Shown here in pieces: positions 26,719 to 36,161 of a DNA stretch of 64,000 nt. This stretch comes from Algorimicrobium echini (lineage in GTDB: Bacteria > Bacteroidota > Bacteroidia > Flavobacteriales > Flavobacteriaceae), in the NCBI RefSeq assembly GCF_900115185.1, contig NZ_FOVN01000002.1, positions 404,335 to 468,334 of the forward strand, given 5' to 3'. Position 1 is the stretch's first letter. Every line of letters begins with the position of its first letter. The position numbers and the translations under genes are program-made. A model generated the notes under the pieces. That model was not told the origin of the DNA, ran no database searches, and saw nothing but the letters and a program-made list of their open reading frames with translations.

Positions 26719-28574
26719 TTAAATTCTTCCACGATATCGAGTTCCACTTTCAGGTTATTAATAATAAATTCTTGACGATCTGGTGTATTTTTACCCATGT
26801 AGAAGCTCAATAAGTCTTCAATAGACATATTTTCATCTAACATAACAGGATCTAGACGAATATCATCACCTATAAAATGCTGAAATTCATCAGGAGAAAT
26901 TTCACCTAAACCTTTAAATCGGGTAATTTCTGGCTTGGGTTTTAACTCTTCTAAAGCATTTTGACGTTCTTCTTCTGAATAACAATAAATTGTTTTCTTC
27001 TTATTGCGAACGCGAAATAATGGTGTTTGCAAGATATACAGATGCCCATCTTTAATTAATTCAGGAAAAAATTGAAGAAAAAATGTAATTAAAAGTAAGC
27101 GAATATGCATACCGTCCACATCGGCATCTGTAGCAATTACAACATTGTTATACCGTAAATCTTCTAGCGACTCTTCAATATTTAATGCAGCTTGAAGTAA
27201 GTTAAATTCTTCATTTTCATAGACAATTTTCTTGGTTAAGCCATAACAATTAAGCGGCTTACCTTTTAAACTAAAAACAGCTTGGGTATTCACATCTCGA
27301 GACTTGGTGATACTTCCAGAAGCTGAATCTCCCTCGGTAATAAATAAGGTTGTTTCTAAATTTCGTTCATTTTTTGTATCGCCAAAATGCACACGACAAT
27401 CTCGTAATTTTTTATTGTGAAGACTGGCTTTTTTAGCACGATCTTTTGCTAGTTTACGAATACCTGATAACTCCTTACGCTCACGTTCAGCTTGAAGGAT
27501 TTTGCGCAGTATCTTGTCTGCTGTTTCTGGGTTTTTATGTAAAAAATTATCTAAATTAGTTTTTACAAAATCGTTAATATAGGTTCTTACTGTAGGCAAA
27601 TCGCCACCCATATCTGTAGATCCTAATTTTGTTTTTGTTTGGCTTTCAAAAACAGGTTCCATGACTTTAATAGAAATGGCAGACACAACCGATTTACGAA
27701 CATCAGAAGCATCAAAATTCTTATTGTAGAATTCCCGAATGGTTTTAACTAATGCTTCACGAAAAGCCGATAAGTGTGTTCCTCCTTGCGTGGTATTCTG
27801 ACCGTTAACAAAAGAGTAATATTCCTCACTATATTGTGTTTTACTATGTGTTAAAGCAACTTCAATATCATTCCCTTTTAAGTGAATAATTGGATAAAGC
27901 AGATCATTTGGGTTAGAATTTTCCATTAATAAATCCTTCAAACCATTTTCACTGTAATATTTTTCACCATTAAAAACAATGGTTAAACCAATATTTAAAT
28001 ACACATAGTTTCGAAGCATTTTAATGATATATTCATTACGATACTTGTAGTTTTTAAAAATAGTTTCATCTGGTATAAAGGATACTTTAGTTCCTTTCCT
28101 ACGAGACGTATCATCTAATAAATCTTTATTAATTAAATTTCCTTGTTCAAATTCTGCGGAAGCTGATTTGTTATCACGAGTTGATTCTACTCTAAAATAA
28201 CTTGAAAGTGCGTTAACAGCTTTAGTACCCACACCATTTAACCCTACCGATTTCTTGAAAGCTTTACTGTCATATTTTCCACCAGTATTCATTTTAGAAA
28301 CCACATCAACCACTTTTCCTAATGGAATTCCACGACCATAATCACGAACCGTAACTTTATTACCATGAATAGAAATTTCGATGGTTTTACCAGCTCCCAT
28401 TACGTACTCATCAATAGAATTGTCTAAAACTTCTTTTATTAGTATATAAATACCGTCATCTGCTGATGATCCATCACCCAGTTTACCTATATACATTCCA
28501 GGACGCATACGAATATGCTCTTTCCAGTCCAACGAACGGATATTATCTTCGGTATATTTGGTTTCTTGAGACAT
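26715..28574 (-). CDS. parE: DNA topoisomerase IV subunit B
   Basis: This 619-residue GHKL ATPase has the Bergerat motifs [20 protein letters not shown] and [14 protein letters not shown] in its N-terminal half. The TOPRIM domain opens [11 protein letters not shown] and holds [10 protein letters not shown], which coordinates magnesium for strand cleavage with Par[12 protein letters not shown]-like text (here [17 protein letters not shown]) near the C-terminus is the standard type II signature. It is the first gene of a coupled parE-membrane protein-parC operon. Confidence 0.95.
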   Translation of the reverse strand: MSQETKYTEDNIRSLDWKEHIRMRPGMYIGKLGDGSSADDGIYILIKEVLDNSIDEYVMGAGKTIEISIHGNKVTVRDYGRGIPLGKVVDVVSKMNTGGKYDSKAFKKSVGLNGVGTKAVNALSSYFRVESTRDNKSASAEFEQGNLINKDLLDDTSRRKGTKVSFIPDETIFKNYKYRNEYIIKMLRNYVYLNIGLTIVFNGEKYYSENGLKDLLMENSNPNDLLYPIIHLKGNDIEVALTHSKTQYSEEYYSFVNGQNTTQGGTHLSAFREALVKTIREFYNKNFDASDVRKSVVSAISIKVMEPVFESQTKTKLGSTDMGGDLPTVRTYINDFVKTNLDNFLHKNPETADKILRKILQAERERKELSGIRKLAKDRAKKASLHNKKLRDCRVHFGDTKNERNLETTLFITEGDSASGSITKSRDVNTQAVFSLKGKPLNCYGLTKKIVYENEEFNLLQAALNIEESLEDLRYNNVVIATDADVDGMHIRLLLITFFLQFFPELIKDGHLYILQTPLFRVRNKKKTIYCYSEEERQNALEELKPKPEITRFKGLGEISPDEFQHFIGDDIRLDPVMLDENMSIEDLLSFYMGKNTPDRQEFIINNLKVELDIVEEFK

Positions 28575-28770
28575 AAAATGGTGTTTTGGATCTGCTGCTA
28601 ATATAAGGTTTCACACCAAAAAATGAAACCCCAAATTTGTAAAGTAATTAACAATAGTATTTAATAAGTAATTATTAAAACACCAAGCGTTTTATTGCCA
28701 TTTAAAAGCTATTTCAAGCAAGTAAAGCAGCCTGTATACCTAGACTATAAATTGTAAAACACTTAAATTA

Positions 28771-28803
28771 AAAAAGGGTTTTCTTGATGAAAACCCTTTT
28801 TTA
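28771..28803. terminator. Bidirectional terminator hairpin between parE and ychF
   Basis: AAAAAGGGTTTTC and GAAAACCCTTTTTT pair as a perfect 13-bp stem around a five-base loop. T runs follow on both strands. It lies 32 bases past the ychF stop on the minus strand, so it most likely ends the ychF transcript; a long 5' region of parE starts beyond it. Confidence 0.9.
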
Positions 28804-28834
28804 TTAATTATATAAAGCATGACTATAAAAGCAT

Positions 28835-29929
28835 TTAAACATTAAACAAGAAATGCATGACATCGCCATCTTTAACAATATAGTTTTTACCTTCAACACG
28901 CATTTTACCAGCTTCCTTTACTTTAGCTTCACTACCAAATTGCACATAATCATCGTAAGCAATCACTTCTGCACGAATAAAGCCTTTTTCAAAATCAGTA
29001 TGAATAACACCTGCAGCTTGAGGAGCTGTTGCGCCAACATCCACTGTCCAAGCACGAACCTCTTTCACGCCAGCCGTAAAATAGGTTTGTTGATTTAGCA
29101 ATTTATAAGCTGAACGAATTAATTTTGCAGAACCAGGTTCATCTAAACCAATATCCGCTAAAAACATTTGGCGCTCTTCGTAATCATCTAATTCATTAAT
29201 ATCAGCTTCTGTACCTACAGCAAGTACTAAAACTTCAGCATTTTCATCTTTTACGGCCTCTCGTACTTTTTCAACATACGCATTGCCTGTATTAGCTGAA
29301 CCTTCATCAACATTACAGACATACATAACAGGTTTATCCGTGATAAACTGACTAGGTTTTACAAAATCATTATCCTCTTCTTCAGAAAATTCCAACGCTC
29401 GAACAGAAATACCAGCTTCTAAACCGGCTTTTATTTTTAACAAAACCGCTTCTTCCTTTTGCGCTTCTTTATTCCCTGTTTTGGCAGCACGCTTGACTTT
29501 TTCAAGTTTTTTATCAACAGTCTCTAAATCTTTCAACTGCAATTCCATATCTATGGTTTCCTTATCGCGAATTGGATTTACATTTCCATCCACATGAACA
29601 ATATTATCGTTGTCAAAACAACGTAAAACATGCAAAATAGCATCTGTTTCACGAATATTGGCAAGAAATTGATTTCCAAGACCTTCTCCTTTACTAGCTC
29701 CTTTTACTAAACCTGCAATGTCTACAATCTCCACCGTAGCAGGTAAAACACGTTCAGGTTTTACCAAAGACTCCAATTTTTGTAGCCTAGGATCTGGTAC
29801 ATTTACCACACCAATATTAGGTTCTATAGTACAAAACGGAAAGTTAGCACTTTGCGCTTTTGCATTTGATAAACAATTAAATAATGTTGATTTTCCGACG
29901 TTTGGTAATCCTACGATGCCTGCTTTCAT
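28835..29929 (-). CDS. ychF: Redox-regulated ATPase YchF/OLA1
   Basis: This 364-residue Obg-family protein has the P-loop GLPNVGKST (7-15), the G3-like motif [20 protein letters not shown] and the C-terminal TGS domain ([25 protein letters not shown] onward). YchF prefers ATP over GTP and associates with ribosomes and the proteasome-like machinery under stress. It stands as a single gene with its own TACCTTTG promoter box and terminator. Confidence 0.95.
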   Translation of the reverse strand: MKAGIVGLPNVGKSTLFNCLSNAKAQSANFPFCTIEPNIGVVNVPDPRLQKLESLVKPERVLPATVEIVDIAGLVKGASKGEGLGNQFLANIRETDAILHVLRCFDNDNIVHVDGNVNPIRDKETIDMELQLKDLETVDKKLEKVKRAAKTGNKEAQKEEAVLLKIKAGLEAGISVRALEFSEEEDNDFVKPSQFITDKPVMYVCNVDEGSANTGNAYVEKVREAVKDENAEVLVLAVGTEADINELDDYEERQMFLADIGLDEPGSAKLIRSAYKLLNQQTYFTAGVKEVRAWTVDVGATAPQAAGVIHTDFEKGFIRAEVIAYDDYVQFGSEAKVKEAGKMRVEGKNYIVKDGDVMHFLFNV

Positions 29930-30009
29930 ATCTCACATTCCTGCAAATGCAGAAATCTCTTTTTAAAGTTGTACTTAATTTTTAGCCATGCCTTTTCAGC
30001 ACGAAGGCG

Positions 30010-30017
30010 CAAAGGTA
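30010..30017 (-). promoter_or_regulatory. -7 promoter box of ychF
   Basis: The minus strand reads TACCTTTG, an exact TAnnTTTG element, 80 bases before the ychF ATG at 29929. The leader that results would contain the small palindrome CTGCAAATGCAG (29941-29952), just upstream of the start codon. Confidence 0.55.
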
Positions 30018-30110
30018 ACTAATTACTAGAATAGTTTTGATAGGGATTTAGAAATTGTTTAAGTCCTTACGTTAAACAAATTAAAAGTATCATATTCATC
30101 ATAAAACCAA

Positions 30111-30138
30111 AAAACCCCAAGCAAGCGCTCGAGGTTTT
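30111..30138 (-). terminator. Rho-independent terminator after the ferredoxin gene
   Basis: AAAACCCCAAGC, the loop AAGC and GCTCGAGGTTTT make a 12-bp stem with two mismatches. On the minus strand the last arm continues into a T tract. It lies 42 bases beyond the ferredoxin stop. Confidence 0.75.
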
Positions 30139-30180
30139 AATATAAAAGGTTTGACCCAATTCTTAATTTTTAATTCTTAA

Positions 30181-30534
30181 TTAAGAATCTGGATGCATAA
30201 AACGTTGTTTCCCATCTAATTCCGCGTCCGTTTCTACATGCGCATCATCAGGCACACAACAGTCTACAGGACATACAGCGGCACATTGCGGCTCTTCATG
30301 AAAACCGTGGCATTCCGTACATTTATCTGGAACTATATAGTAAATTTCATCACTTATAGGCTCTTGAGCTTCATCAGCATCAACCTCTTTGCCATTTGGC
30401 AACACTACTTTACCACTTAAACTGGTACCATCTTTATAGCGCCAATCGTCAGCTCCTTCATAAATTGCTGTGTTTGGACATTCTGGCTCACAGGCACCAC
30501 AATTAATACATTCGTCTGTTATTATAATTGCCAT
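30181..30534 (-). CDS. Ferredoxin with two [4Fe-4S] clusters
   Basis: A 117-residue electron carrier. The first cluster motif is C9-x2-C12-x2-C15-x3-C19, and the second is C72-x2-C75-x8-C84-x3-C88, followed by two further cysteines (92, 93). The eight-residue spacing in the second motif and the long insert between clusters (about residues 26-60) mark the Chromatium/Allochromatium-type 2[4Fe-4S] ferredoxins. Partner enzymes are unknown. It is divergent from the LuxC-like reductase gene, which overlaps no part of it once the correct start is used. Confidence 0.92.
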   Translation of the reverse strand: MAIIITDECINCGACEPECPNTAIYEGADDWRYKDGTSLSGKVVLPNGKEVDADEAQEPISDEIYYIVPDKCTECHGFHEEPQCAAVCPVDCCVPDDAHVETDAELDGKQRFMHPDS

Positions 30535-30617
30535 TCTATTGTATATTTATTTAATCTTTCGATTACTATTTGTAAAAATAGGCTTATTTCTAATTCTAAT
30601 AATGAGAATTAAAACCT

Positions 30618-30647
30618 TTTGTTGCTCGTTTGCTTTGTGTAAATTTG
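30618..30647 (+). promoter_or_regulatory. Promoter of the acyl-CoA reductase gene
   Basis: TTTG at 30618-30621, an 18-base spacer and TAAATTTG at 30640-30647 closely match the Bacteroidota consensus (TTTG, 19-21 bases, TAnnTTTG). The -7 box is also the left half of a perfect 14-bp palindrome TTTGCAATTGCAAA (30644-30657), a possible operator. The predicted transcript starts near 30654, so translation must start at ATG 30692. Confidence 0.7.
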
Positions 30648-30691
30648 CAATTGCAAAAATAAAGCCAAAACCATTCATAACCAAATCATAC

Positions 30692-31753
30692 ATGGATTTA
30701 CAAAAAAGAATTAACGCATTTGTTGAATTAGGGAAATTTCTTGAACAATTTTCGGTAAATCCCTTTGAAAAAAATACCACAATTTTACAAAACGATTTGT
30801 TTTTTGATGGTTTTAAACATCAAATAAAACTCGCCCAAGAACACAATGCCTGGTTCACGAAAGAAAATCTAATTTATGCTTTTAATGGTTGGTCTAAATT
30901 GCTTACTGACAGTAATATTAAAACATGGTTAAGTAACTATAACTTCAATAAAGAAAACGCTAAAAAAGTAGCAGTCATTATGGCTGGCAATATCCCTTTA
31001 GTGGGTTTTCACGATTTTTTATCGGTTTTAATTTCGGGTCATGATGTGGTTGTCAAACAATCTAGTAATGACAAATATTTATTGCCTTTTTTAGCAAAAT
31101 ATTTAGAAACTATTGAACCTGGATTTAAAGGTAAAATTACGTTTACAACAGATAAACTCGATAATTTTGATGCGGTAATCGCTACAGGTAGTGATAATAC
31201 GGCACGTTATTTTGAATACTACTTTAAAGATAAACCATCTATTATTCGTAAAAATAGGAACTCAATAGCTATACTTACGGGTAAAGAAACGGATGATGAA
31301 TTAGAAGCGCTTTCTGAAGATATTTTTAGATACTACGGTTTAGGGTGCCGGAATGTATCCAAATTATTAGTGCCTAAAGACTATGATTTTCAAAATTTCT
31401 TTCAAGCTATGTATAAATGGCACCCAATAATTCACCAGAATAAATACGCAAATAACTACGATTATAACAAAGCGGTATATTTAATGAGTGAGTTTAACAT
31501 TTTAGAAAATGGCTTCTTAATGATTAAAGAAGACAGTAGCTACGCCTCTCCTATTGCCACGGTTTTTTATGAATATTATCAAGATTCTCAAAACTTAAAA
31601 GATAAACTTCAAACCGATTCAGATAAAATTCAGTGTGTGGTTGCCAAAGGGTTATTGGATTCTGAAGTTCCTTTTGGGCACACCCAAAAACCACAGCTTT
31701 GGGATTATGCAGACAACGTGGATACTATTTCATTTTTGTTAAAAATTAGTTGA
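30692..31753 (+). CDS. Acyl-CoA reductase (LuxC family)
   Basis: From the ATG at 30692 this is a 353-residue protein of the LuxC family (PF05893), which has an aldehyde-dehydrogenase-like fold and reduces acyl-CoA or acyl groups with NADPH. Recognisable parts are the early MAGNIPLVGFHDFLSVLISGH and the active-site region YYGLGCRNVSKLLVP with the catalytic cysteine. A longer open frame back to 30470 overlaps the ferredoxin on the other strand and its own promoter, so it was rejected. The serC gene follows 132 bases downstream. Its physiological aldehyde product is unknown. Confidence 0.87.
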   Translation: MDLQKRINAFVELGKFLEQFSVNPFEKNTTILQNDLFFDGFKHQIKLAQEHNAWFTKENLIYAFNGWSKLLTDSNIKTWLSNYNFNKENAKKVAVIMAGNIPLVGFHDFLSVLISGHDVVVKQSSNDKYLLPFLAKYLETIEPGFKGKITFTTDKLDNFDAVIATGSDNTARYFEYYFKDKPSIIRKNRNSIAILTGKETDDELEALSEDIFRYYGLGCRNVSKLLVPKDYDFQNFFQAMYKWHPIIHQNKYANNYDYNKAVYLMSEFNILENGFLMIKEDSSYASPIATVFYEYYQDSQNLKDKLQTDSDKIQCVVAKGLLDSEVPFGHTQKPQLWDYADNVDTISFLLKIS

Positions 31754-31885
31754 TAAGTTATTGATTTATTACCTACTTTTTTATAAGAATTTAGCACCTT
31801 TGTAACGATTACAGATTTCAATAATTTTCGCTTTTCCTAGAAAACCCTTTAGGTTAGATGCGTAAATAACAAACTATATTTTTCC

Positions 31886-32947
31886 ATGAAAAGACATAAT
31901 TTTAGTGCAGGACCTTGCATACTACCAAAAGAAGTGATGCTAAAAGCATCGGAAGCAATTTTAGATTTTGATAATGGATTATCATTAATCGAAATTTCAC
32001 ACAGAAGTAAGCCTTTTGTAGATGTCATGGAAAAAGCGCGTGCTTTGGCTCTAGAATTACTCGGTTTAGAAGGTAAAGGATACAAAGCCCTTTTTCTTCA
32101 AGGAGGTGCTAGCACACAGTTTTTAATGGTTGCTTTAAATTTATTGGAAAAGCGTGCAGGTTATCTAAATACTGGAACTTGGAGTGATAAAGCCATTCAA
32201 GAAGCACGTATTTATGACGATATATATGAAGTAGCATCATCTAAAGATGCTAATTTTAATTTCATACCTAAAGGCTATGATATTCCTTCGGATTACGATT
32301 ATTTCCATTGCACATCCAACAACACCATTTTTGGAACACAAATGAAATCCTTCCCTGATTGCGATATTCCGATGGTATGCGACATGAGTAGTGACATATT
32401 TTCACGTGAATTAGACTTTTCTAAATTCGATTTAATTTATGCTGGTGCTCAGAAAAATATGGGTCCTGCAGGTACAACTTTGGTCGTAGTCCGTGAAGAC
32501 ATATTAGGAAAAGTTTCTCGTAAAATTCCGTCCATGATGGACTACAAAGTTCATATTAGCAAAAGCAGCATGTTTAATACACCGCCTGTTTTTGCCGTGT
32601 ATACCTCTATGCTAACAATGGAGTGGCTTAAAAATTTAGGTGGCATACCTGCGATTGAAAAAGAAAACAACAAAAAAGCACAATTAATTTATAGTGAAAT
32701 AGACTTAAACCCATTGTTTAAAGGCTATGCTATGAAAGAAGATCGTTCCAAAATGAACGCTACTTTCAATTTAACCAATGAAGATTTAAAAGAAACCTTT
32801 GAAACCATGCTTAAGGACGAAGGTATAAATGGTTTAAATGGACATAGAAGTGTTGGCGGTTATCGTGCCTCTATGTACAATGCATTGCCACTAGATAGTG
32901 TTGGTGTTTTAGTAGATATTATGAGTGAACTAGAACGCAAAGCATAA
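31886..32947 (+). CDS. serC: Phosphoserine aminotransferase
   Basis: A 353-residue class V aminotransferase that makes 3-phosphoserine from 3-phosphohydroxypyruvate and glutamate. It starts with the characteristic HNFSAGPCILP. The phosphate loop is LQGGASTQF and the PLP lysine is K190 in YAGAQKNMGPAG. NGHRSVGGYRASMYNALP closes the active site. With serA directly downstream it gives two of the three steps of serine synthesis. Confidence 0.95.
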   Translation: MKRHNFSAGPCILPKEVMLKASEAILDFDNGLSLIEISHRSKPFVDVMEKARALALELLGLEGKGYKALFLQGGASTQFLMVALNLLEKRAGYLNTGTWSDKAIQEARIYDDIYEVASSKDANFNFIPKGYDIPSDYDYFHCTSNNTIFGTQMKSFPDCDIPMVCDMSSDIFSRELDFSKFDLIYAGAQKNMGPAGTTLVVVREDILGKVSRKIPSMMDYKVHISKSSMFNTPPVFAVYTSMLTMEWLKNLGGIPAIEKENNKKAQLIYSEIDLNPLFKGYAMKEDRSKMNATFNLTNEDLKETFETMLKDEGINGLNGHRSVGGYRASMYNALPLDSVGVLVDIMSELERKA

Positions 32948-33069
32948 CCCAATCCTCAATCCTTTCCAAAAAGAAGGAAGGTTTAAAATTGAGAAAAATT
33001 GAAAATAATTATTAATTATAAACAACCCATAAAGCTCCCTTTTTAAAGTAAAGGGTTAGGGATAGGAAC
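32948..33069. other. serC-serA intergenic spacer with short inverted repeats
   Basis: This 122-bp spacer contains two short inverted repeats: CCTTTCC against AGGAAGG (about 32961-32981), and CCCTTT (33037-33042) against AAAGGG (33050-33055). The second is followed by GTTAGGGATAGG. They resemble the purine/pyrimidine-rich intergenic repeats seen in many flavobacterial genomes. I see no clear promoter; read-through from serC is likely. Confidence 0.35.
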
Positions 33070-34032
33070 ATGAAAGTATTAGCAAACGACGGAATTTCAA
33101 CAAGTGGTATTGACGCCTTAAAGCAAGCCGGTTTTGAAGTTTTAACAACAACAGTGGCTCAAGAGCAATTAGCAAATTATATTAATCAACATAAAATTGC
33201 CGTGTTATTAGTTCGTAGCGCTACAACTGTACGGAAAGAATTAATTGATAATTGTCCATCACTTAAAATTATTGGACGAGGTGGTGTTGGTATGGATAAT
33301 ATTGATGTGGAATATGCACGCAGTAAAGGTATTCACGTAATCAATACTCCTGCTGCTTCATCTCAATCGGTAGCAGAGCTTGTATTCGCACATTTATTCG
33401 GAGGTGTTCGTTTTTTACATGATTCCAACCGAAATATGCCTTTAGATGGGGACTCTCAATTCAAATCATTAAAGAAAAACTATGCAAAAGGAGTAGAACT
33501 TCGTGGGAAAACGTTAGGAATTATTGGCTTTGGTCGTATAGGTCGTGAAGTTGCAAAAATAGCACTAGGCGTTGGTATGAAAGTTATTGCTAGCGATAAA
33601 TATGTAGGAAAAGCTACTATAAAAGTTGAATTTTATAATGGTCAATATATAAATGTTGAAATAGAAACGGAGCCGACTAAAGAAATATTAAAACAAGCCG
33701 ACTTTATTTCACTTCATGTGCCAGCTCAAAAAGAGTATGTTATCAGCGAAAAAGAATTTAACATGATGAAAGACGGTGTTGGAATTATTAATGCTGCACG
33801 TGGAGGTGTTGTAGATGAGGTCGCGCTAGTTAAAGCTTTAGAGTCAGGCAAAGTGGCCTTTGCTGGATTAGATACATTTGAGGAAGAACCAACACCTGCA
33901 ATTCAAGTACTTATGAATGGTAGAATTTCATTAACGCCACATATTGGAGCCGCAACAAATGAAGCGCAAGACAGGATTGGTACTGAACTTGCCTCACAGA
34001 TTATCAGTATATTAAAAACAGAAAAAGAATAA
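33070..34032 (+). CDS. serA: D-3-phosphoglycerate dehydrogenase, short type
   Basis: A 320-residue D-2-hydroxyacid dehydrogenase. The NAD-binding glycine motif is IIGFGRIGREVA, and the catalytic residues lie in INAARGGVVDE (Arg), LDTFEEEP (Glu) and LTPHIGAAT (His). The protein ends after the catalytic domains, without an ACT domain, so feedback by serine through ACT is not expected. It oxidises 3-phosphoglycerate, the entry step of serine synthesis, in a serC-serA pair. Confidence 0.92.
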   Translation: MKVLANDGISTSGIDALKQAGFEVLTTTVAQEQLANYINQHKIAVLLVRSATTVRKELIDNCPSLKIIGRGGVGMDNIDVEYARSKGIHVINTPAASSQSVAELVFAHLFGGVRFLHDSNRNMPLDGDSQFKSLKKNYAKGVELRGKTLGIIGFGRIGREVAKIALGVGMKVIASDKYVGKATIKVEFYNGQYINVEIETEPTKEILKQADFISLHVPAQKEYVISEKEFNMMKDGVGIINAARGGVVDEVALVKALESGKVAFAGLDTFEEEPTPAIQVLMNGRISLTPHIGAATNEAQDRIGTELASQIISILKTEKE

Positions 34033-34084
34033 GTATCTAAAATTTTTATTACCTTGAGACACTAACATCAAATAAAACAAAAAC

Positions 34085-34723
34085 ATGGCTGGAATATTAG
34101 ATTTATTAAATAGTGACATGGGCAAAACCATAATAAGTGGTGTTGCAGGTCAATCCAAACAACCCGAAAGTAAAACACAAGACGTTTTAACCATGGCATT
34201 ACCAGTACTAATGCAAGCTATGAAACGTAATGCTGCCACACCTCAAGGTGCTGATGGGTTATTAGGCGCTTTAAATAACAGCAAACATGATGGTAGCATT
34301 TTAGACAACCTTGGTGGACTTTTCTCTGGTGGTGTTGATGAATCTGTTACCAATGAAGGCAGTAAAATTCTAAACCACGTTTTGGGAAGTAAACAAGCTC
34401 ATGTAGAAAATGCTATTAGCGCAAGAGCAGGAATCGATTCAGGTTCCGTAGCACAAATTTTAAAAGTTGCAGCCCCAATTCTTATGGGTGTTTTAGGGAA
34501 ACAATCACGCGAACAAAATGTAAACAGCTCATCGGGACTTGAAGGACTTCTAGGAGGCTTGTTAAGCGGTAACTCAAAACAACAAGAGCAAAGCTTTTTA
34601 GAGTCTATATTAGACGCTGATGGCGACGGAAGCATTATTGATGATGTTGCTGGTATGGTTTTAAACAGTGGTAAAAAGAAAGGCGGCCTTGGCGGACTGT
34701 TAGGTGGTCTTTTTGGAAAATAA
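34085..34723 (+). CDS. DUF937 domain protein
   Basis: This 212-residue protein matches the DUF937 pattern: MAGILDLLNSDMGKTIISGVAGQ, repeated helical segments, and glycine-rich ends (GLEGLLGGLLSG, GGLGGLLGGLFG). An EF-hand-like stretch LDADGDGSIIDDVAGMV near residue 180 is typical and may bind calcium. Function is unknown. A terminator follows it. Confidence 0.85.
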   Translation: MAGILDLLNSDMGKTIISGVAGQSKQPESKTQDVLTMALPVLMQAMKRNAATPQGADGLLGALNNSKHDGSILDNLGGLFSGGVDESVTNEGSKILNHVLGSKQAHVENAISARAGIDSGSVAQILKVAAPILMGVLGKQSREQNVNSSSGLEGLLGGLLSGNSKQQEQSFLESILDADGDGSIIDDVAGMVLNSGKKKGGLGGLLGGLFGK

Positions 34724-34745
34724 AAAACACAAATATTTTATCTTT

Positions 34746-34777
34746 AAAAAGTCAGATTCCAACAGTCTGGCTTTTTT
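34746..34777 (+). terminator. Rho-independent terminator after DUF937 gene
   Basis: AAAAAGTCAGA and TCTGGCTTTTT form an 11-bp stem with one G-T pair and a nine-base loop, followed by further T. It lies 22 bases beyond the stop. Confidence 0.85.
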
Positions 34778-34842
34778 GTTAAATACATTTATCCAACCTA
34801 TTAGTTCTTTAAAATTTTGTATTTTTAAGAAAAAGTAGATTT

Positions 34843-35271
34843 ATGAAATTGCCATGGAGTATCCTTATTACACTCTGTTTATTTGCCAGTTGTAAAACAC
34901 CCGAATCTGTTAGTCAGAATTCAGAAACTCAAGTAACAGAAAATCAAGACACTATTAAGCTTGTTAATGATGAATTAGAATATGAGGTCATTATTATTGA
35001 AGCTGGTTTTGACTCCTGGATGGCAAGACGTGCTAAACCCAAAAATTTTTACACTCAATCCTTTTTGGAAGCCAGAAACATCCAGTACGTTACAGAATGG
35101 AACAACCGAGTAGTATCTTCTAGATACAACAACAACTTGTATGAAATGAGTATTAATTACCAACAAGGCATAGATTATGGTTTTGAGGTTAATTATTTAC
35201 TTTATCATTATTTTGTGTTTTTTGAGGAGAAGTATAAACAAAAATTAACCTCGCATATTCCTAGATTTTAA
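34843..35271 (+). CDS. DUF6146 family lipoprotein
   Basis: A 142-residue protein with a signal ending in LFASC (Cys17), a lipobox. The mature domain includes FDSWMARRAKPKNFYTQ and EMSINYQQGIDYGFEVNY, the conserved core of a small flavobacterial family I associate with DUF6146. It is periplasm-facing and membrane-anchored. Function is unknown. The next gene has its own -7 box immediately after this stop codon. Confidence 0.75.
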   Translation: MKLPWSILITLCLFASCKTPESVSQNSETQVTENQDTIKLVNDELEYEVIIIEAGFDSWMARRAKPKNFYTQSFLEARNIQYVTEWNNRVVSSRYNNNLYEMSINYQQGIDYGFEVNYLLYHYFVFFEEKYKQKLTSHIPRF

Positions 35272-35273
35272 AG

Positions 35274-35281
35274 TATCTTTG
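35274..35281 (+). promoter_or_regulatory. -7 promoter box upstream of the 35298 gene
   Basis: TATCTTTG matches TAnnTTTG exactly and begins 2 bases after the preceding stop codon. The first in-frame ATG at 35283 is only 1 base beyond the box and cannot be in the transcript with a leader, so the second ATG (35298) is preferred. Confidence 0.6.
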
Positions 35282-35297
35282 CATGCAAATTTACAGT

Positions 35298-35792
35298 ATG
35301 GAAAAATTCAAAAAATCCTGGGAAATTCAACATAACTGGCAATTACTTTTTCCTATAATTGGAATATTAGGTTTACTATATTCCTGTTATAAACTCGCTA
35401 AACTGTTACCTTTTTCAGAAAATTGGATTACGCTATTTATCTACACCGTTATTTTATTTAGTATCTTATTGAAAATAACATTATGGCTTTTTAAAAAATT
35501 GGAAAATCGTTGGGAAGTTACTTACAGATGGGAAATTATTCGCATTTTTATTGTATTTGCTGTAACAGGAAGCTCATCATTATTCATAGGTCGACCAATA
35601 ATTGCTTTTTTAGGAATTACTAAAGAAAACTTAAATCCACTACTCTATTGGGTTTTATTTATTATTATTGGCCTAATTTTTTATCAAATTCTACTTATTT
35701 CATTTGGCTGGTTATTTGGACAGTTTCATTTTTTCTGGGAATTTGAAAAGAAAATGCTAAAACGATTCGGGTTAAAACGATTTTTAGATTAG
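35298..35792 (+). CDS. Membrane protein of unknown function (DUF6787-like)
   Basis: From ATG 35298 the product has 164 residues, beginning MEKFKKSWEIQHNWQLLFP. Four hydrophobic helices are visible: LLFPIIGILGLLYSC, WITLFIYTVILFSILL, IIRIFIVFAVTGSSSLF and LLYWVLFIIIGLIFYQILL. An aromatic, basic C-terminus FHFFWEFEKKMLKRFG follows. The WEIQHNW/RWEVTYRWE repeat suggests internal duplication. I recall related flavobacterial proteins under DUF6787 but am not certain. The GTG start of the next gene overlaps its stop. Confidence 0.7.
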   Translation: MEKFKKSWEIQHNWQLLFPIIGILGLLYSCYKLAKLLPFSENWITLFIYTVILFSILLKITLWLFKKLENRWEVTYRWEIIRIFIVFAVTGSSSLFIGRPIIAFLGITKENLNPLLYWVLFIIIGLIFYQILLISFGWLFGQFHFFWEFEKKMLKRFGLKRFLD

Positions 35793-36124
35793 TGAAAGAA
35801 CTTAAGCAACATATTATTTTTAAAGGATTTACCGTACTTTTAGTATTGGTAATCTTACTTCCTGCTGCTGTAAAAATGGGTCACGTTTTTGAGAATCACA
35901 AGCATGAAGTCTGCTTAAATAAATCAACTACTCATTTTCATGCTTTAGATTTAGAGTGTGAATTTTACAAGTTTAAAGTTTCAAATCATTTTTTTCATAT
36001 TCCTGAAAACTTCCATATTCTAGAAGTTGAGGAAAATCATGAAATAGCATCATCACAATACGTTTATTTAAGTCCTTTTCAACAACTTCATTTTTCCCTT
36101 CGTGGTCCACCTGTATTTAGTTAA
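35792..36124 (+). CDS. Small His-rich membrane-anchored protein
   Basis: A 110-residue protein starting with GTG that overlaps the previous stop by 1 base. One N-terminal membrane helix (GFTVLLVLVILLPAAVKMGHVF) precedes an extracytoplasmic part rich in His and Cys: FENHKHEVC, THFHALDLEC and NHFFHIPENFHILEVEENHE. Such residues could bind zinc or copper. The TonB receptor gene follows after 37 bases. The pairing suggests a role in metal binding or sensing at the envelope, inferred only from context and composition. Confidence 0.72.
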   Translation: MKELKQHIIFKGFTVLLVLVILLPAAVKMGHVFENHKHEVCLNKSTTHFHALDLECEFYKFKVSNHFFHIPENFHILEVEENHEIASSQYVYLSPFQQLHFSLRGPPVFS

Positions 36125-36161
36125 TACCTCATTTTACATTATTAACTAAAATACATTATAC

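Noticed and set aside
30470-30691. N-terminal extension of the LuxC-like frame
   Set aside because: It overlaps the ferredoxin gene on the other strand and precedes the consensus promoter at 30618-30647; the protein family starts near the ATG at 30692.
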